DNA from: Enhydrobacter sp.
GTDB taxonomy: Bacteria; Pseudomonadota; Alphaproteobacteria; Reyranellales; Reyranellaceae
Reading direction: 5' to 3'
DNA length: 64,000 bases
NCBI GenBank assembly: GCA_026126105.1
Contig: JAHCJV010000003.1
Coordinates: 1-64,000 of the forward strand
Below, piece by piece: positions 8,668-16,730 of the stretch. Every line of letters starts with the position of its first letter. The stretch's first letter is position 1. The notes under the pieces are model-generated. The model had not been told where the DNA came from. It worked only from the letters and a program-made list of their open reading frames with translations, and did not search any database. Position numbers and translations under genes: made by a program.

Positions 8668-9105
8668 TTAGTTTTGCAACTCCACAAACTCCTTGAGAGC
8701 ATCGGCGGTGTAGCTCCAACCTTGGCGCGCATTCTCCGGCGCAAAATCGGGATTGTCCAATGGGAAGGCTTCGGTAATACGATAGGTTAGCGTCAGGAGG
8801 GTCATATCGCCTTGCGGCTCAAGCGCGAAGGTCACATAAGCATCGCCGGAGTAGCCTTCATAGCGCCAGCTATAAGTCAGCTTCCGTTCATGTTCCACTT
8901 CAGTGACCTGGCAAATGTGCATGTACTCCCGTCCCTCTGGCCCCAGTTCAAAGCGAGTTTCAAAGCCGACCTCTGCTTTAAAAGCCGGGAAGAAGGACAG
9001 CCATTTCTGTAGAACTTCAATATCGGTCAATGCTTTCCACACCACACTCGTGGGTGCGTTCAGAGTACGTTCGATCACAACGGGTTCAGGCAGAGAATTG
9101 GACAT
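8668..9105 (-). CDS. SRPBCC-domain protein (AHSA1-like)
   Basis: A 145-residue START-like/SRPBCC protein related to the activator of Hsp90 ATPase homologue family (PF08327). Typical features are the opening I-E-R-T-L-N-A-P-T-S-V-V-W-K-A-L-T-D, the internal Y-S-W-R-Y-E-G-Y, and the closing G-W-S-Y-T-A-D-A-L-K-E-F. Such domains bind hydrophobic ligands, but no ligand or reaction can be assigned here. The gene starts 1 nt after the stop of an ArsR-type regulator, with AAGGAAAG as ribosome binding site, and is followed by an intrinsic terminator. ArsR-SRPBCC pairs are very common and often stress- or ligand-responsive. Confidence 0.88.
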   Translation of the reverse strand: MSNSLPEPVVIERTLNAPTSVVWKALTDIEVLQKWLSFFPAFKAEVGFETRFELGPEGREYMHICQVTEVEHERKLTYSWRYEGYSGDAYVTFALEPQGDMTLLTLTYRITEAFPLDNPDFAPENARQGWSYTADALKEFVELQN

Positions 9106-9447
9106 TTACTTTCCTTTGAGAGTGGGATTTTGTTCGTCTTCCAACACACGTTCCAGCGCGTCCAGATGGCCGTTCCATTGCGTACGCATGCGGTCCAGCC
9201 ACACCTGCATGCGATCCAATCCCTCTGTATCGACGGTATACATGCGCCGCTGGCCCTCGGAGCGTACCTGCACCAGGCCGGCCTGTTTGAGCACCTTGAG
9301 GTGCTGGGAGATGGTCGGCGCTCTAAAAGCAAACTGGCGCACAATATCCCCAGCGCTGGTTTCGCCCCCGGCAATGATCTCAAAAATCCGTCTTCGGGTC
9401 GGGTCCGCAAGAGCCACAAAAGCATTCACGGGCCAATAATAAGTCAT
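9106..9447 (-). CDS. ArsR-family winged-helix transcriptional regulator
   Basis: The 113-residue protein has the classic ArsR layout: F-V-A-L-A-D-P-T-R-R-R-I-F at residues 10-22, then helix-turn-helix A-P-T-I-S-Q-H-L-K-V-L-K-Q-A-G-L-V (about 43-59) and the wing R-S-E-G-Q-R-R-M-Y. No cysteine metal site is seen, so it belongs to the non-metal branch that is usually paired with SRPBCC proteins. It is the first gene of a two-gene unit. The AT-rich spacer to the divergent ung gene (9448-9497) contains ATATCTAAATAT, a plausible but unproven operator. Confidence 0.9.
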   Translation of the reverse strand: MTYYWPVNAFVALADPTRRRIFEIIAGGETSAGDIVRQFAFRAPTISQHLKVLKQAGLVQVRSEGQRRMYTVDTEGLDRMQVWLDRMRTQWNGHLDALERVLEDEQNPTLKGK

Positions 9448-9485
9448 TCACCTAATTAAGTCAATATCTAAATATAAGCTTTTGT

Positions 9486-9491
9486 TATACT
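9486..9491 (+). promoter_or_regulatory. -10 box (TATACT) for a probable leaderless ung mRNA
   Basis: TATACT ends 6 nt before the GTG start of ung at 9498; no ribosome binding site fits between. Confidence 0.6.
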
Positions 9492-9497
9492 GGCCGC

Positions 9498-10160
9498 GTG
9501 GACGTGCGCATTGAAGCCAGCTGGAAAGCAAGGCTGGCCGCCGAATTCGAGCAGCCTTACTTCCAGCAGCTGGCTGAATTCGTGCGCAGCGAGTACAAGA
9601 GCTTCACCATCTACCCGCCGGGGGGCAAGATCTTCAACGCCTTCGACAGCTGCCCCTTCGACCAGGTCAAAGTGGTCATCCTCGGCCAAGACCCCTACCA
9701 CGGCCCTGGGCAGGCTAACGGGCTGTGCTTCTCGGTAAGCGACGGTCTGGCGCTGCCGCCCTCGCTGATCAATATCTACAAAGAACTCAAAGATGACTTG
9801 GGCGTTCAGCCGCCCGCCAGCGGGGACCTGGAGCGCTGGGCCCAGCAAGGCGTGCTGCTGCTCAACGCCACCCTGACCGTGCGTCGCGGCGCGGCCGGCT
9901 CGCACCAGGGCAAAGGCTGGGAAGATTTCACCGACGCCGTCCTGCGCGTGCTCTCCCGCGAGCGCCAGAACCTGGTCTTCATCCTGTGGGGCGCTTACGC
10001 CCGCCGCAAGGGCGCCTTTATCGACCGCATGAAGCACTTGGTCATCGAGTCAGCCCACCCCTCGCCGCTTTCGGCGCACAACGGCTTCTTCGGCAGCAAG
10101 CCTTTCTCCAAAACCAACGAATATCTGCAAAACTACGGCATCCAGCCGGTGCAGTGGTAA
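9498..10160 (+). CDS. ung: Uracil-DNA glycosylase, family 1
   Basis: Removes uracil from DNA, starting base-excision repair. The 220-residue protein has the water-activating motif G-Q-D-P-Y-H at residues 63-68 (catalytic D65) and the minor-groove loop H-P-S-P-L-S with H187, plus G-F-F-G-S-K-P-F. Length matches the family. The start is GTG 9498, the only start that keeps the usual short N-terminus; a -10 box sits 6 nt before it. It converges on a transporter gene, with a palindrome between. Confidence 0.96.
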   Translation: MDVRIEASWKARLAAEFEQPYFQQLAEFVRSEYKSFTIYPPGGKIFNAFDSCPFDQVKVVILGQDPYHGPGQANGLCFSVSDGLALPPSLINIYKELKDDLGVQPPASGDLERWAQQGVLLLNATLTVRRGAAGSHQGKGWEDFTDAVLRVLSRERQNLVFILWGAYARRKGAFIDRMKHLVIESAHPSPLSAHNGFFGSKPFSKTNEYLQNYGIQPVQW

Positions 10161-10190
10161 CTGTGTGTCGCCCTGATTAGCGCACTGTAG

Positions 10191-10211
10191 GGGCGGGTCC
10201 AAGACCCGCCC
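10191..10211. repeat. Palindrome GGGCGGGTC-CAA-GACCCGCCC between convergent genes
   Basis: A perfect 9-bp stem with a 3-nt loop, preceded by TGTAG. It may act as a shared terminator structure (no T-tract is present) or be a copy of the dispersed 'GGGGCGGGTC' palindromes common in environmental genomes. Confidence 0.65.
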
Positions 10212-10234
10212 TGATCGCTAAGGCGCCGCCAGCA

Positions 10235-11062
10235 CTACATGCTCACCAGCACCGTCGCCGTCATCGCCAGCAGAATGCCCAGCACCTGCAGCCGGCTGAG
10301 GTGCTCCTGGATCACGAAACGCGCCAGCAGCACCGTCACCGCCGGGTACAGCGACACCAGCACCGAGGCAATATCCAGCCGCCCGGACTGTACCGAGCTG
10401 ACGAAGAACAGGTTGCCCAGCGCGTCCAGCACGCCGACCGCCGCCAGCATCCCCAGCGGCGGGGCTGGCGGCGACAGCGGCTTGCGGCTGAGAACGAAAT
10501 AGGCGATCAGCAGGCCAATGCCCACCACCCGCCCGCTGACCAGCGGCCAAAAGATCGAGCCCTGTGCGTATTGCCCCACCAGAATGAAGAATAGCCCAAA
10601 ACCCAAACCGGCCAGCACGGCCACGCCAAAACCACTGGGGCCGGTGTGGCTCTCATGCCGCCGGGACAAAAGCCAAATGCTGAACAGAGCCAAGCCAAAG
10701 CCGAAGAATTGCAGCGAGCTGGGCAGGCTGTCGGTGAACATCGTGAACAGCACCGGCACGCCGGCGGCCAGCATCGAGGACACTGCCGAGACCACGCTGA
10801 TCCGCCCGGTGGTGAAGCCGTGCAGCAAAGCGAAGAAGCTCACCACGCCCACTGCGCCGGCCGCCACCGAGATCCACAGGTCGCGGCTGGACGGCAGCGG
10901 CTCCCCGGTCGCCAGGCCCAGCACCACCAACGTAGCGATGCCAGCATAGAACGACAGCAGCAGCGTGTAAGCCGGGCCTACCCGCCGGGCGGCCAGGCCG
11001 CTGGCAAAATCGCCCACACCCCAAGAAAGCGCTGCGGACAGCGCATAAAAGATCGCGGCCAT
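10235..11062 (-). CDS. EamA/DMT-superfamily transporter
   Basis: A 275-residue inner-membrane protein with about ten hydrophobic segments arranged as two repeated five-helix EamA halves. The first opens Y-A-L-S-A-A-L-S-W-G-V-G-D-F, and the second, after residue 145, contains L-D-A-L-G-N-L-F-F-V and ends with V-I-Q-E-H-L-S-R-L-Q-V-L-G. DMT carriers export metabolites such as amino acids or nucleotide sugars; the substrate here is unknown. GAAGGAA precedes the ATG at 11062. It follows the FAD oxidoreductase gene on the same strand by 13 nt, probably as an operon. Confidence 0.85.
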   Translation of the reverse strand: MAAIFYALSAALSWGVGDFASGLAARRVGPAYTLLLSFYAGIATLVVLGLATGEPLPSSRDLWISVAAGAVGVVSFFALLHGFTTGRISVVSAVSSMLAAGVPVLFTMFTDSLPSSLQFFGFGLALFSIWLLSRRHESHTGPSGFGVAVLAGLGFGLFFILVGQYAQGSIFWPLVSGRVVGIGLLIAYFVLSRKPLSPPAPPLGMLAAVGVLDALGNLFFVSSVQSGRLDIASVLVSLYPAVTVLLARFVIQEHLSRLQVLGILLAMTATVLVSM

Positions 11063-11075
11063 AGGTTCCTTCTTT

Positions 11076-12407
11076 CTAGCTCGGAATAATGTTGTAATTG
11101 CCCCGGAACAAGTTGTCCGGGTCGTAGCTGCGCTTCAGCTGCGCCAGCCGCTGCCGCGTTTCGTGCGGGTAGATCAGGGCCACATCCTCTGCCGTCGCCG
11201 TGCTCAGGAAGTTGATGTAGCTGCCGCGCCCCAGCGCCGAGACCTCTCGCCAGGGTTGCAAACCGGCCTCGATATCCGCAGGCGTGGCATCCCCGGGAAA
11301 GAAGTGCGCCCCGAACATCATAATTTCACTGTCGCGGAAGGCAAAAGCGCTTTCCTCGGCCGGCACCCGGCCGTAAGCGCCGCCCAGATGGCGCAACTGG
11401 AAGATACGCATGCCCGGCTGGCTTTGCGTCGCCGTGATGGCCGCGATGACTTCGTCGGTCAAGGCCGGGTAGAAGATGTTCTTGACCACGATCTGCATGC
11501 CTTCGGGAGGCTGGCCTTCTTCCAGCACATCCGCGTAGTCGATCTCTTTGATGTCCTCAAACATCGGCGTTCCCAGTTGGCGCAGGGGCGCCAACTGCGC
11601 CTCAGCCTCGGTCCCGCCGCCAGCGTAGCAGGCCAGCACCATCGCCTTGGGTACATCGCCCTCGCCAAAAGGCGGCAGCAGCGAAAATGAGCTGCTCAGC
11701 TCCTCGCGGCTGGCGCGCACTGCCTGGCGCCAGGCGCTCAGCAGCCCCGCCAAGCCATCCACTGGATACATGATCGTGGCATAGGTCACCTTTTCTACGC
11801 GGTGCGCCTCAAACTCAAAGGAAGTCACTACGCCAAAGTTGCCACCCGCCCCGCGCAAAGCCCAGAACAGTTCGCTGTGCTCGGCGCGGCTGGCCCGCAA
11901 AACGCGGCCATCCGCCGTCACCAGCTCCACGGCCTGCAGTTGGTCCAGCGCCAGGCCGTACTTGCGCACCATCCAGCCGATCCCGCCGCCCAAGGTCAGA
12001 CCGCCTACGCCCACACTGCGCGTGTCGCCGGAGGAGATCGCCAGCTGATGCGGGCGCAGGGTCTCCGCCACCTGGCCCCAGGTCGCCCCGGCGCCCACCC
12101 GCACCAGGCCCTGCTCGGTGTCGATCAACTCCACCGTGTTCATGCGGCTCAAGTTGATCACCAGGCCGCCCACGTTGGTGCTTAACCCGGCATTGCTGTG
12201 GCCGCCGCTGCGCACCGCCAGCGGCAGGCCCAGTTGGCGCACCAGCGCCAACGCCGCCGCCACTTCCGCCGTGTCCTTGGGCAGCAGCACCGCCGCCGGG
12301 GCGCTGGGCGCGCCAAAAGCAAAGGTCAGCTCGGCATACGTACTGTCTTCCGGCAGGGCGACCTCGCCGCTGAACTGTTGGGTAAGGGATTCTCGAGACA
12401 AAGCCAT
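11076..12407 (-). CDS. FAD-linked oxidoreductase (PCMH/BBE type)
   Basis: Secretion-free berberine-bridge-enzyme-like flavoprotein. The 443-residue protein has an FAD-binding PCMH domain with V-R-S-G-G-H-S (the His is the usual 8-alpha flavin attachment site), then G-V-G-G-L-T-L-G-G-G-I-G-W, where the cysteine of bicovalent members is replaced by Thr. It ends with the BBE segment Y-D-P-D-N-L-F-R-G-N-Y-N. Relatives oxidise sugars or alkaloid-type compounds; the substrate is unknown. ATG 12407 is preferred because CGGAGA precedes it; an upstream extension to 12515 lacks homology. It is followed closely by a transporter gene. Confidence 0.87.
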   Translation of the reverse strand: MALSRESLTQQFSGEVALPEDSTYAELTFAFGAPSAPAAVLLPKDTAEVAAALALVRQLGLPLAVRSGGHSNAGLSTNVGGLVINLSRMNTVELIDTEQGLVRVGAGATWGQVAETLRPHQLAISSGDTRSVGVGGLTLGGGIGWMVRKYGLALDQLQAVELVTADGRVLRASRAEHSELFWALRGAGGNFGVVTSFEFEAHRVEKVTYATIMYPVDGLAGLLSAWRQAVRASREELSSSFSLLPPFGEGDVPKAMVLACYAGGGTEAEAQLAPLRQLGTPMFEDIKEIDYADVLEEGQPPEGMQIVVKNIFYPALTDEVIAAITATQSQPGMRIFQLRHLGGAYGRVPAEESAFAFRDSEIMMFGAHFFPGDATPADIEAGLQPWREVSALGRGSYINFLSTATAEDVALIYPHETRQRLAQLKRSYDPDNLFRGNYNIIPS

Positions 12408-12625
12408 AGAAATCTCCGCAGGAAAAATATTGCTGGCAATCATACCCGTGGCCTGGGGGGTCCAGGGCCGCCAACCGCTTGACATCTGAAGGAGCGGTGC
12501 GCGCCTGCCGTCCAAACGTTGTATCTTAGGCGCCTGGACTGGCCATGAAAAGTTGTATTAATTGTCAAGTTGCATTAAAACCCCCGCCCCCGCGGGGATT
12601 AATATATCTTTTTGGGGCTGCCAGG
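12408..12625. other. Intergenic region with promoter-like sequence and no gene
   Basis: It separates two minus-strand genes. A minus-strand TTGACA lies near 12567-12572, but no good -10 is found 17 bp from it. GC-rich inverted sequence CCCCGCGGGG near 12588-12598 is followed on the minus strand by GTTTT and could end the acyl-CoA synthetase transcript. No supported short ORF was found. Confidence 0.5.
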
Positions 12626-14578
12626 CTAACGTGCCCGGCGAATCTCGTCCATCGCCTGCGGGTTCACCAGGGAGGAGGTGTCGCCGGGGTCTTCACTCAG
12701 ATAGGCCGCCCGCACCATGCGGCGCATTACCTTGGCGTTGCGCGTCTTGGGCAGGTCGCTCACGAATAGGATCGCCCGCGGCGCCAACGGTTTGCCCAGC
12801 GCAGCCACCAGGCTGGCGCGCAGTTCCCGCCGCAGCGCATCATCCGCCGCCACGCCGGCAGCCAGCACGCAAAAGCACACCACGCTGCTGCCTTTCAACT
12901 CATCCGGCACGCCGATCGCCGCGGCTTCCACCACCTCCGGGTGGGCCACCAGCACCGACTCGACCTCAGCCGGGCCCAGGCGCTTGCCGGCCACTTTGAT
13001 CGTGTCGTCGGAGCGGCCCAGGATGTACCATTGCCCATCCGCGTCGCGGGCCGCCCAGTCGCCGTGCACCCACACATCCGGCCAGCGCGACCAGTAGGTC
13101 TCTTCGTAGCGCTGCGGGTCTTGCCAAAAGCCGCGGGTCATGCCGATCCACGGTGCAGTGATCACCAGCTCACCGACCTGACCGGTGACCGGCTGGCCGT
13201 TCTCGTCGTACACATCGGCGGCAATCCCCGGGCAGGCCGCCGCAAAGCCGGTCGCCTTCAGCGGCAGGATCGGGTTGCCCATCACAATCCCACCGGAGAT
13301 CTCGGTGCCGCCCGAATAATTGATGATCGGCCGCTTCGATTCGCCCACCACTTCGAACAGCCAGCGCCAAGGGTCCGGGTTCCACGGTTCACCGGTGGAG
13401 GCGAAGTAGCGCAGGCTGGAGAGGTCATGCCCGTTCAATTGCCTGGCCCCGAACGGGATCAGAGCCCGGATCAACGTCGGCGAAACGCCCAGCGTAGTGA
13501 TGCGGTGGCGCGCCACCAAGGCCCACAGCCGGTCATGAGAAGGATGGTCATGGGCTCCGTCGTACAGGAAGAAGCTGGCGCCCAGCAGCAGGGCGCCGAA
13601 CACCAGCCAGGGGCCCATCATCCAGCCCATGTCGGTCATCCAATAGATCAAGTGGTCCGGGTGCACGTCGGTGCCAAAGGCCATATCCTGGGCGGCTTTC
13701 ACGGGGAACCCGCAGTGGGTGTGCAGCGCGCCCTTGGGCCGGCCGGTGGTGCCGGAGGTGTAAATGATCATCAGCGGGTCTTCCGCCGCGGTGCGCTCGG
13801 TTTCAGCCTGCGCAGACTGGGTGTCCACCAGGTCGTGCCACCAATGGTCACGGCCCTGGGTGAAGGGCACGTCCAGCCCGGCGTGGTTGAGCACGATGAT
13901 GTGCTTGAGTTGCGGCAGCTGGGCGGCGGCCAGGTCAGCGATCGCTTTCATGTTCACTCGCCGGCCGCGGCGCGGGAAGCCGTCGGCGGTGAACAGGGCC
14001 TTGGCGCCGCCGTCGGCCAGGCGGCTGGCCACAGCTTCCATGCCGTAGCCGGAGAACAACGGCAGGATGATGCCGCCGATCTTGGCGATGGCCAGCAGGG
14101 CCACCGCGATCTCTGGCGCCATCGGCATAAAGATGCCGATGGCATCGCCCTTGTGCAGCCCCAGGCTGCGCAGAGCGTTGGCCGCCTGGTTCACCTGGGC
14201 GTGCAGTTCGGCATAGCTCAAGGCGCGGGTGGCACCATCTTCGCCCTCCCACACCAGCGCCGGTTGCGCCTCTGTGGGCGTGCCGATGTACTTGTCCAGG
14301 CAGTTGTGCACGATGTTCATCTGCCCGCCTACGCACCACTGCGGCCAGGCGATGCCTTTGGAGAGGTCGATCACTTGGGAATAAGGTTCGTAGAACCGGA
14401 TATCCAGGAACTGGAGCACGGCTTCGGTGAACCAGGCCACGTCCTGGGTGGAGCGCTGCATCAACTCGGCGTAATCGGCAATGCCGTGAAGACGCATGAA
14501 TTCGGTCAGCCGCGCATGGTCAATATAGTCCTCGCTCGGCTGCCAGACCACGGGGTCAGAAAAGGAGGGATGAGTCAT
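12626..14578 (-). CDS. Acyl-CoA synthetase (AMP-forming), acetyl-CoA synthetase-like
   Basis: Activates a carboxylic acid to its CoA thioester through an acyl-adenylate. The 650-residue protein shows the ACS N-terminal region (W-P-Q-W-C-V-G-G-Q-M-N-I-V-H-N-C-L-D-K-Y), the phosphate loop Y-T-S-G-T-T-G-R-P-K-G, the hinge G-R-S-D-D-T-I-K-V-A-G-K-R-L-G and the terminal lysine motif L-P-K-T-R-N-A-K, where the final K is the adenylation residue that is often acetylated. ATG 14578 starts the homology, with GTGAGG upstream. It differs from the acsA paralogue at 44176-46110 in the hinge (G-K-R-L-G instead of G-H-R-L-G), so the acid may be larger than acetate. Confidence 0.88.
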   Translation of the reverse strand: MTHPSFSDPVVWQPSEDYIDHARLTEFMRLHGIADYAELMQRSTQDVAWFTEAVLQFLDIRFYEPYSQVIDLSKGIAWPQWCVGGQMNIVHNCLDKYIGTPTEAQPALVWEGEDGATRALSYAELHAQVNQAANALRSLGLHKGDAIGIFMPMAPEIAVALLAIAKIGGIILPLFSGYGMEAVASRLADGGAKALFTADGFPRRGRRVNMKAIADLAAAQLPQLKHIIVLNHAGLDVPFTQGRDHWWHDLVDTQSAQAETERTAAEDPLMIIYTSGTTGRPKGALHTHCGFPVKAAQDMAFGTDVHPDHLIYWMTDMGWMMGPWLVFGALLLGASFFLYDGAHDHPSHDRLWALVARHRITTLGVSPTLIRALIPFGARQLNGHDLSSLRYFASTGEPWNPDPWRWLFEVVGESKRPIINYSGGTEISGGIVMGNPILPLKATGFAAACPGIAADVYDENGQPVTGQVGELVITAPWIGMTRGFWQDPQRYEETYWSRWPDVWVHGDWAARDADGQWYILGRSDDTIKVAGKRLGPAEVESVLVAHPEVVEAAAIGVPDELKGSSVVCFCVLAAGVAADDALRRELRASLVAALGKPLAPRAILFVSDLPKTRNAKVMRRMVRAAYLSEDPGDTSSLVNPQAMDEIRRAR

Positions 14579-14585
14579 GATGGCC

Positions 14586-15260
14586 TCACTCTTGGGGGCG
14601 CGCCTGCAGACAAAAGAAATAGTCGCCCTGCCAAACATCCGCTTGCCCAAAGCCCAAACTGCACAGCTGCTCGGCAAGTTGGTCGGGGTCGTAGTACACC
14701 TTAACGATCCGGAAGCGGCTGCCGTCATGCAGCTGGCGCTCCTGCACTTGGCCGGCAGTGGAGCCTGAGAGCTGTTGGCCGCCGGCGGGCTCGTCCACCA
14801 GGAACAGTCGTCCGCCGGGCGCTACAGCCCGGCGGATCTGCTGCAGGTGGCCGGCCAGCAGGTCTGCAGGCACATGCGAGAGCCAAAAGGCCGCAAAAAC
14901 CAGATCGTATTGGGCTTGGGGCTGCCAATCGAACAGATCCGCCTGGACATACTCGATGGCGGGGTTGCCCAACTTGCGGCGGTTGGTCGCCAGCATCTCC
15001 ACCGCCCCATCCAGGGCGGTCAGCTGCCCGGCAATCTGGGCCAGGTGCTGGGTCCACAGACCGGTCCCGCAGGCCAGTTCCAGGGCCGTGCCCTGCGGCC
15101 CCAGCCCCAGCACAGCCTGCACGATGTGGTTCCACTCGGTGTCCACCGCAGGCAATCCCGGCCCGGAAAAGCGCCCGGTCTGCTGGACGGATTCGTCGTA
15201 TTCCTGTGCTCGGGCCTGGTAGTAAGCCAACTGCTCAGCCAAGAGAGCGGGGTCGTCCAT
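14586..15260 (-). CDS. Class I SAM-dependent methyltransferase
   Basis: A 224-residue methyltransferase with motif I L-E-L-A-C-G-T-G-L-W-T at about residues 59-69, acidic D at the end of strand 2 (T-A-L-D-G-A), and motif-IV-like Y-D-L-V-F-A-A-F-W-L-S-H-V-P. The arrangement is that of the Methyltransf_11/25 group acting on small molecules; the substrate is unknown. A -10 box TACAAT ends 7 nt upstream of the ATG with no ribosome binding site, suggesting a leaderless mRNA. It is followed 7 nt later by the acyl-CoA synthetase gene, probably cotranscribed. Confidence 0.87.
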   Translation of the reverse strand: MDDPALLAEQLAYYQARAQEYDESVQQTGRFSGPGLPAVDTEWNHIVQAVLGLGPQGTALELACGTGLWTQHLAQIAGQLTALDGAVEMLATNRRKLGNPAIEYVQADLFDWQPQAQYDLVFAAFWLSHVPADLLAGHLQQIRRAVAPGGRLFLVDEPAGGQQLSGSTAGQVQERQLHDGSRFRIVKVYYDPDQLAEQLCSLGFGQADVWQGDYFFCLQARPQE

Positions 15261-15267
15261 GCCTTTG

Positions 15268-15273
15268 ATTGTA
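15268..15273 (-). promoter_or_regulatory. -10 box (TACAAT) for a leaderless methyltransferase mRNA
   Basis: On the minus strand TACAAT ends 7 nt before the ATG at 15260. It lies between that start and the terminator of the upstream SPFH gene, so it marks a new transcription unit. Confidence 0.6.
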
Positions 15274-15286
15274 CTGGGTTAAAAAC

Positions 15287-15312
15287 AGAGGCGGGCCAGT
15301 TGGCCCGCCTCT
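15287..15312 (-). terminator. Intrinsic terminator of the SPFH gene
   Basis: Arms AGAGGCGGGCCA and TGGCCCGCCTCT form a 12-bp stem; on the minus strand it is followed by GTTTTTAA. Confidence 0.85.
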
Positions 15313-15332
15313 TGAAGAATCGCAAAGCGAGA

Positions 15333-16253
15333 TTACTTATCCCCGCGGGTCATTTCTTCGCCGACGAAGATCGCATTGCGCATCTGGTCGGTCAGGTCGG
15401 AGACCGCGTTGGGGGAATAGGGGATCAGCACCACTTTACTGCCGGCGTGGGCGCCAATGTCCTTCAGCATGTCAAAGTGCTGGGTGACCATCAGCAAGTC
15501 CATCACAGTTTGCGGGGCGACTTCCTTGATCTCTTTCTGGAAGTCGGCGACTGCCGTGCTCAAGCCCTGCGCAATTTCTTTGCGCTGGTTGGCGATACCC
15601 ACACCCTGCAGGCGCTTGCTTTCCGCTTCACCCTCGGCCGCCCGCACAGTCATGATGTACTCGGCCTGGGCCTTTTCCGTAGCAGCCAGGCGCAGGCGCT
15701 GCTGAGTGTTGATCTCATTCATGGCCTGCTTGACCTTATCATCCGGGTCGATGTCCGTGATCAGGGTTTGGCGGATGTCATAGCCAAAGTCGTCCATGGC
15801 GTCAGAGAGTTCATTGCGCACGGCTGTGGCGATATCTTCCTTGTTCTCAAAGACTTCATCCAACAGCATCTTGGGCACGTTGGCACGCACCACATCGAAG
15901 ACGAAGGAACGGATCTGGGTCAGCGGCTCTTGCAGCCTGTAGAAAGCGTCGTACACCTTGTCCTCGCGGATCAAGTACTGCACCGAGACCACCATGCGCA
16001 CAAAGACGTTGTCGCGGGTCTTGGTCTCGATCTCAACATCCAGTTGCTGCAAGCGCAGGTTGACGCGCCCGGCGATCGTCTCGATGAAGGGGATCTTGAA
16101 GTTCAGGCCGGCTCGGTAAATGCGGGCGAACTTGCCAAAACGCTGCACGATAACCGCCGTCTGCTGCTGCACCGTGAAGACTGCGCTAAAGAACAGAAAG
16201 AGGAACAGGAAGATCCAAAACGTGAATTGGCCGATTTGACCTAAAATACCCAT
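15333..16253 (-). CDS. SPFH/stomatin-like membrane protein
   Basis: A 306-residue SPFH (stomatin/prohibitin/HflK) protein anchored by one N-terminal helix (about residues 10-31, F-T-F-W-I-F-L-F-L-F-L-F-F). The band-7 domain follows (V-Q-Q-Q-T-A-V-I-V-Q-R-F-G-K-F, then D-V-E-I-E-T-K-T-R-D-N-V-F-V) and then a helical region rich in A/E/K (A-E-K-A-Q-A-E-Y) typical of oligomerising coiled coils. Such proteins organise membrane domains and regulate proteases. I prefer ATG 16253, with GAGG 6 nt upstream; an ATG at 16271 only 3 nt from a TACAAT box could also serve as a leaderless start. Divergent from the YciI-like gene; ended by a strong terminator. Confidence 0.9.
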   Translation of the reverse strand: MGILGQIGQFTFWIFLFLFLFFSAVFTVQQQTAVIVQRFGKFARIYRAGLNFKIPFIETIAGRVNLRLQQLDVEIETKTRDNVFVRMVVSVQYLIREDKVYDAFYRLQEPLTQIRSFVFDVVRANVPKMLLDEVFENKEDIATAVRNELSDAMDDFGYDIRQTLITDIDPDDKVKQAMNEINTQQRLRLAATEKAQAEYIMTVRAAEGEAESKRLQGVGIANQRKEIAQGLSTAVADFQKEIKEVAPQTVMDLLMVTQHFDMLKDIGAHAGSKVVLIPYSPNAVSDLTDQMRNAIFVGEEMTRGDK

Positions 16254-16319
16254 CTTTACCTCGCTTTCCATACGATTGTACCTGCAAAGAAATGGATGGC
16301 GATAGAAGAGGAGACAGAC

Positions 16320-16667
16320 ATGGCAGAATTGCAAGACTGGTTGTACATCCTGCGCCCCAACCGGGTGGAGATGCTAACCAACCCGACCTATGCCGAGCAG
16401 ATCCATGTGCGCGAGCATTACGCCTATCACCGCCACCTAATGACCCAGGGGATGCACGTCCAGGTGGGTCGCACACGCAACGATGACGGGCAGATGATGA
16501 TCATCGTCATCTTTCAAGCCGCTTCGGCACGGCAAGCCGAGGAGGTCATGGCTGCGGATCCTTTGGTGAAAAATGGCGAGATGAACGGCCAGCTTTTCCC
16601 TTATTGGATCGCGTTGGAACGCTCACAAGGGAACTTCCCTATCGATTCCGAATACGCAGCAATTTGA
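16320..16667 (+). CDS. YciI-like (PF03795-type) small protein
   Basis: A 115-residue protein resembling YciI/DGPF-fold proteins: L-Y-I-L-R-P-N-R-V-E-M-L near the start, then E-H-Y-A-Y-H-R-H-L-M-T-Q-G, which holds the H of the presumed active site, and a final V-M-A-A-D-P-L-V-K-N-G. The fold is a ferredoxin-like dimer; some relatives are dehalogenase- or lactone-hydrolase-like, most have no known role. GAGGAG lies 8 nt before ATG 16320, so I reject the earlier ATGs at 16292 and 16296. It is divergent from the SPFH gene, and its 3' end overlaps the -35 box of marR. Confidence 0.7.
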   Translation: MAELQDWLYILRPNRVEMLTNPTYAEQIHVREHYAYHRHLMTQGMHVQVGRTRNDDGQMMIIVIFQAASARQAEEVMAADPLVKNGEMNGQLFPYWIALERSQGNFPIDSEYAAI

Positions 16668-16692
16668 CAAAAGGCGGCCGTCAAGGTATATT
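16664..16692 (+). promoter_or_regulatory. marR operon promoter
   Basis: TTGACA (16664-16669), 17-bp spacer, TATATT (16687-16692): a near-consensus vegetative promoter. It overlaps the last codons of the preceding gene and is followed by a palindrome. Confidence 0.85.
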
Positions 16693-16702
16693 CCCATTCG
16701 AA

Positions 16703-16721
16703 TAGTTTCAAAAAGAAACTA
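16703..16721 (+). promoter_or_regulatory. Probable MarR operator palindrome
   Basis: TAGTTTC-AAAAA-GAAACTA, perfect 7-bp arms around five A residues, located at about +5 to +25 from the predicted transcription start and just before the marR ATG. The position fits autorepression by the MarR-family product. Confidence 0.7.
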
Positions 16722-16730
16722 ATTAGGTCT

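Noticed and set aside
12545..12769. 74-codon plus-strand frame near the end of the acyl-CoA synthetase gene
   Set aside because: It overlaps the synthetase 3' end in antisense and has no ribosome binding site or recognisable domain.
12941..14704. Long open frame (587 codons) on the strand opposite the acyl-CoA synthetase gene
   Set aside because: It is Gly/His/Gln/Val-rich shadow sequence caused by high third-position GC in the real gene; it has no family motif.
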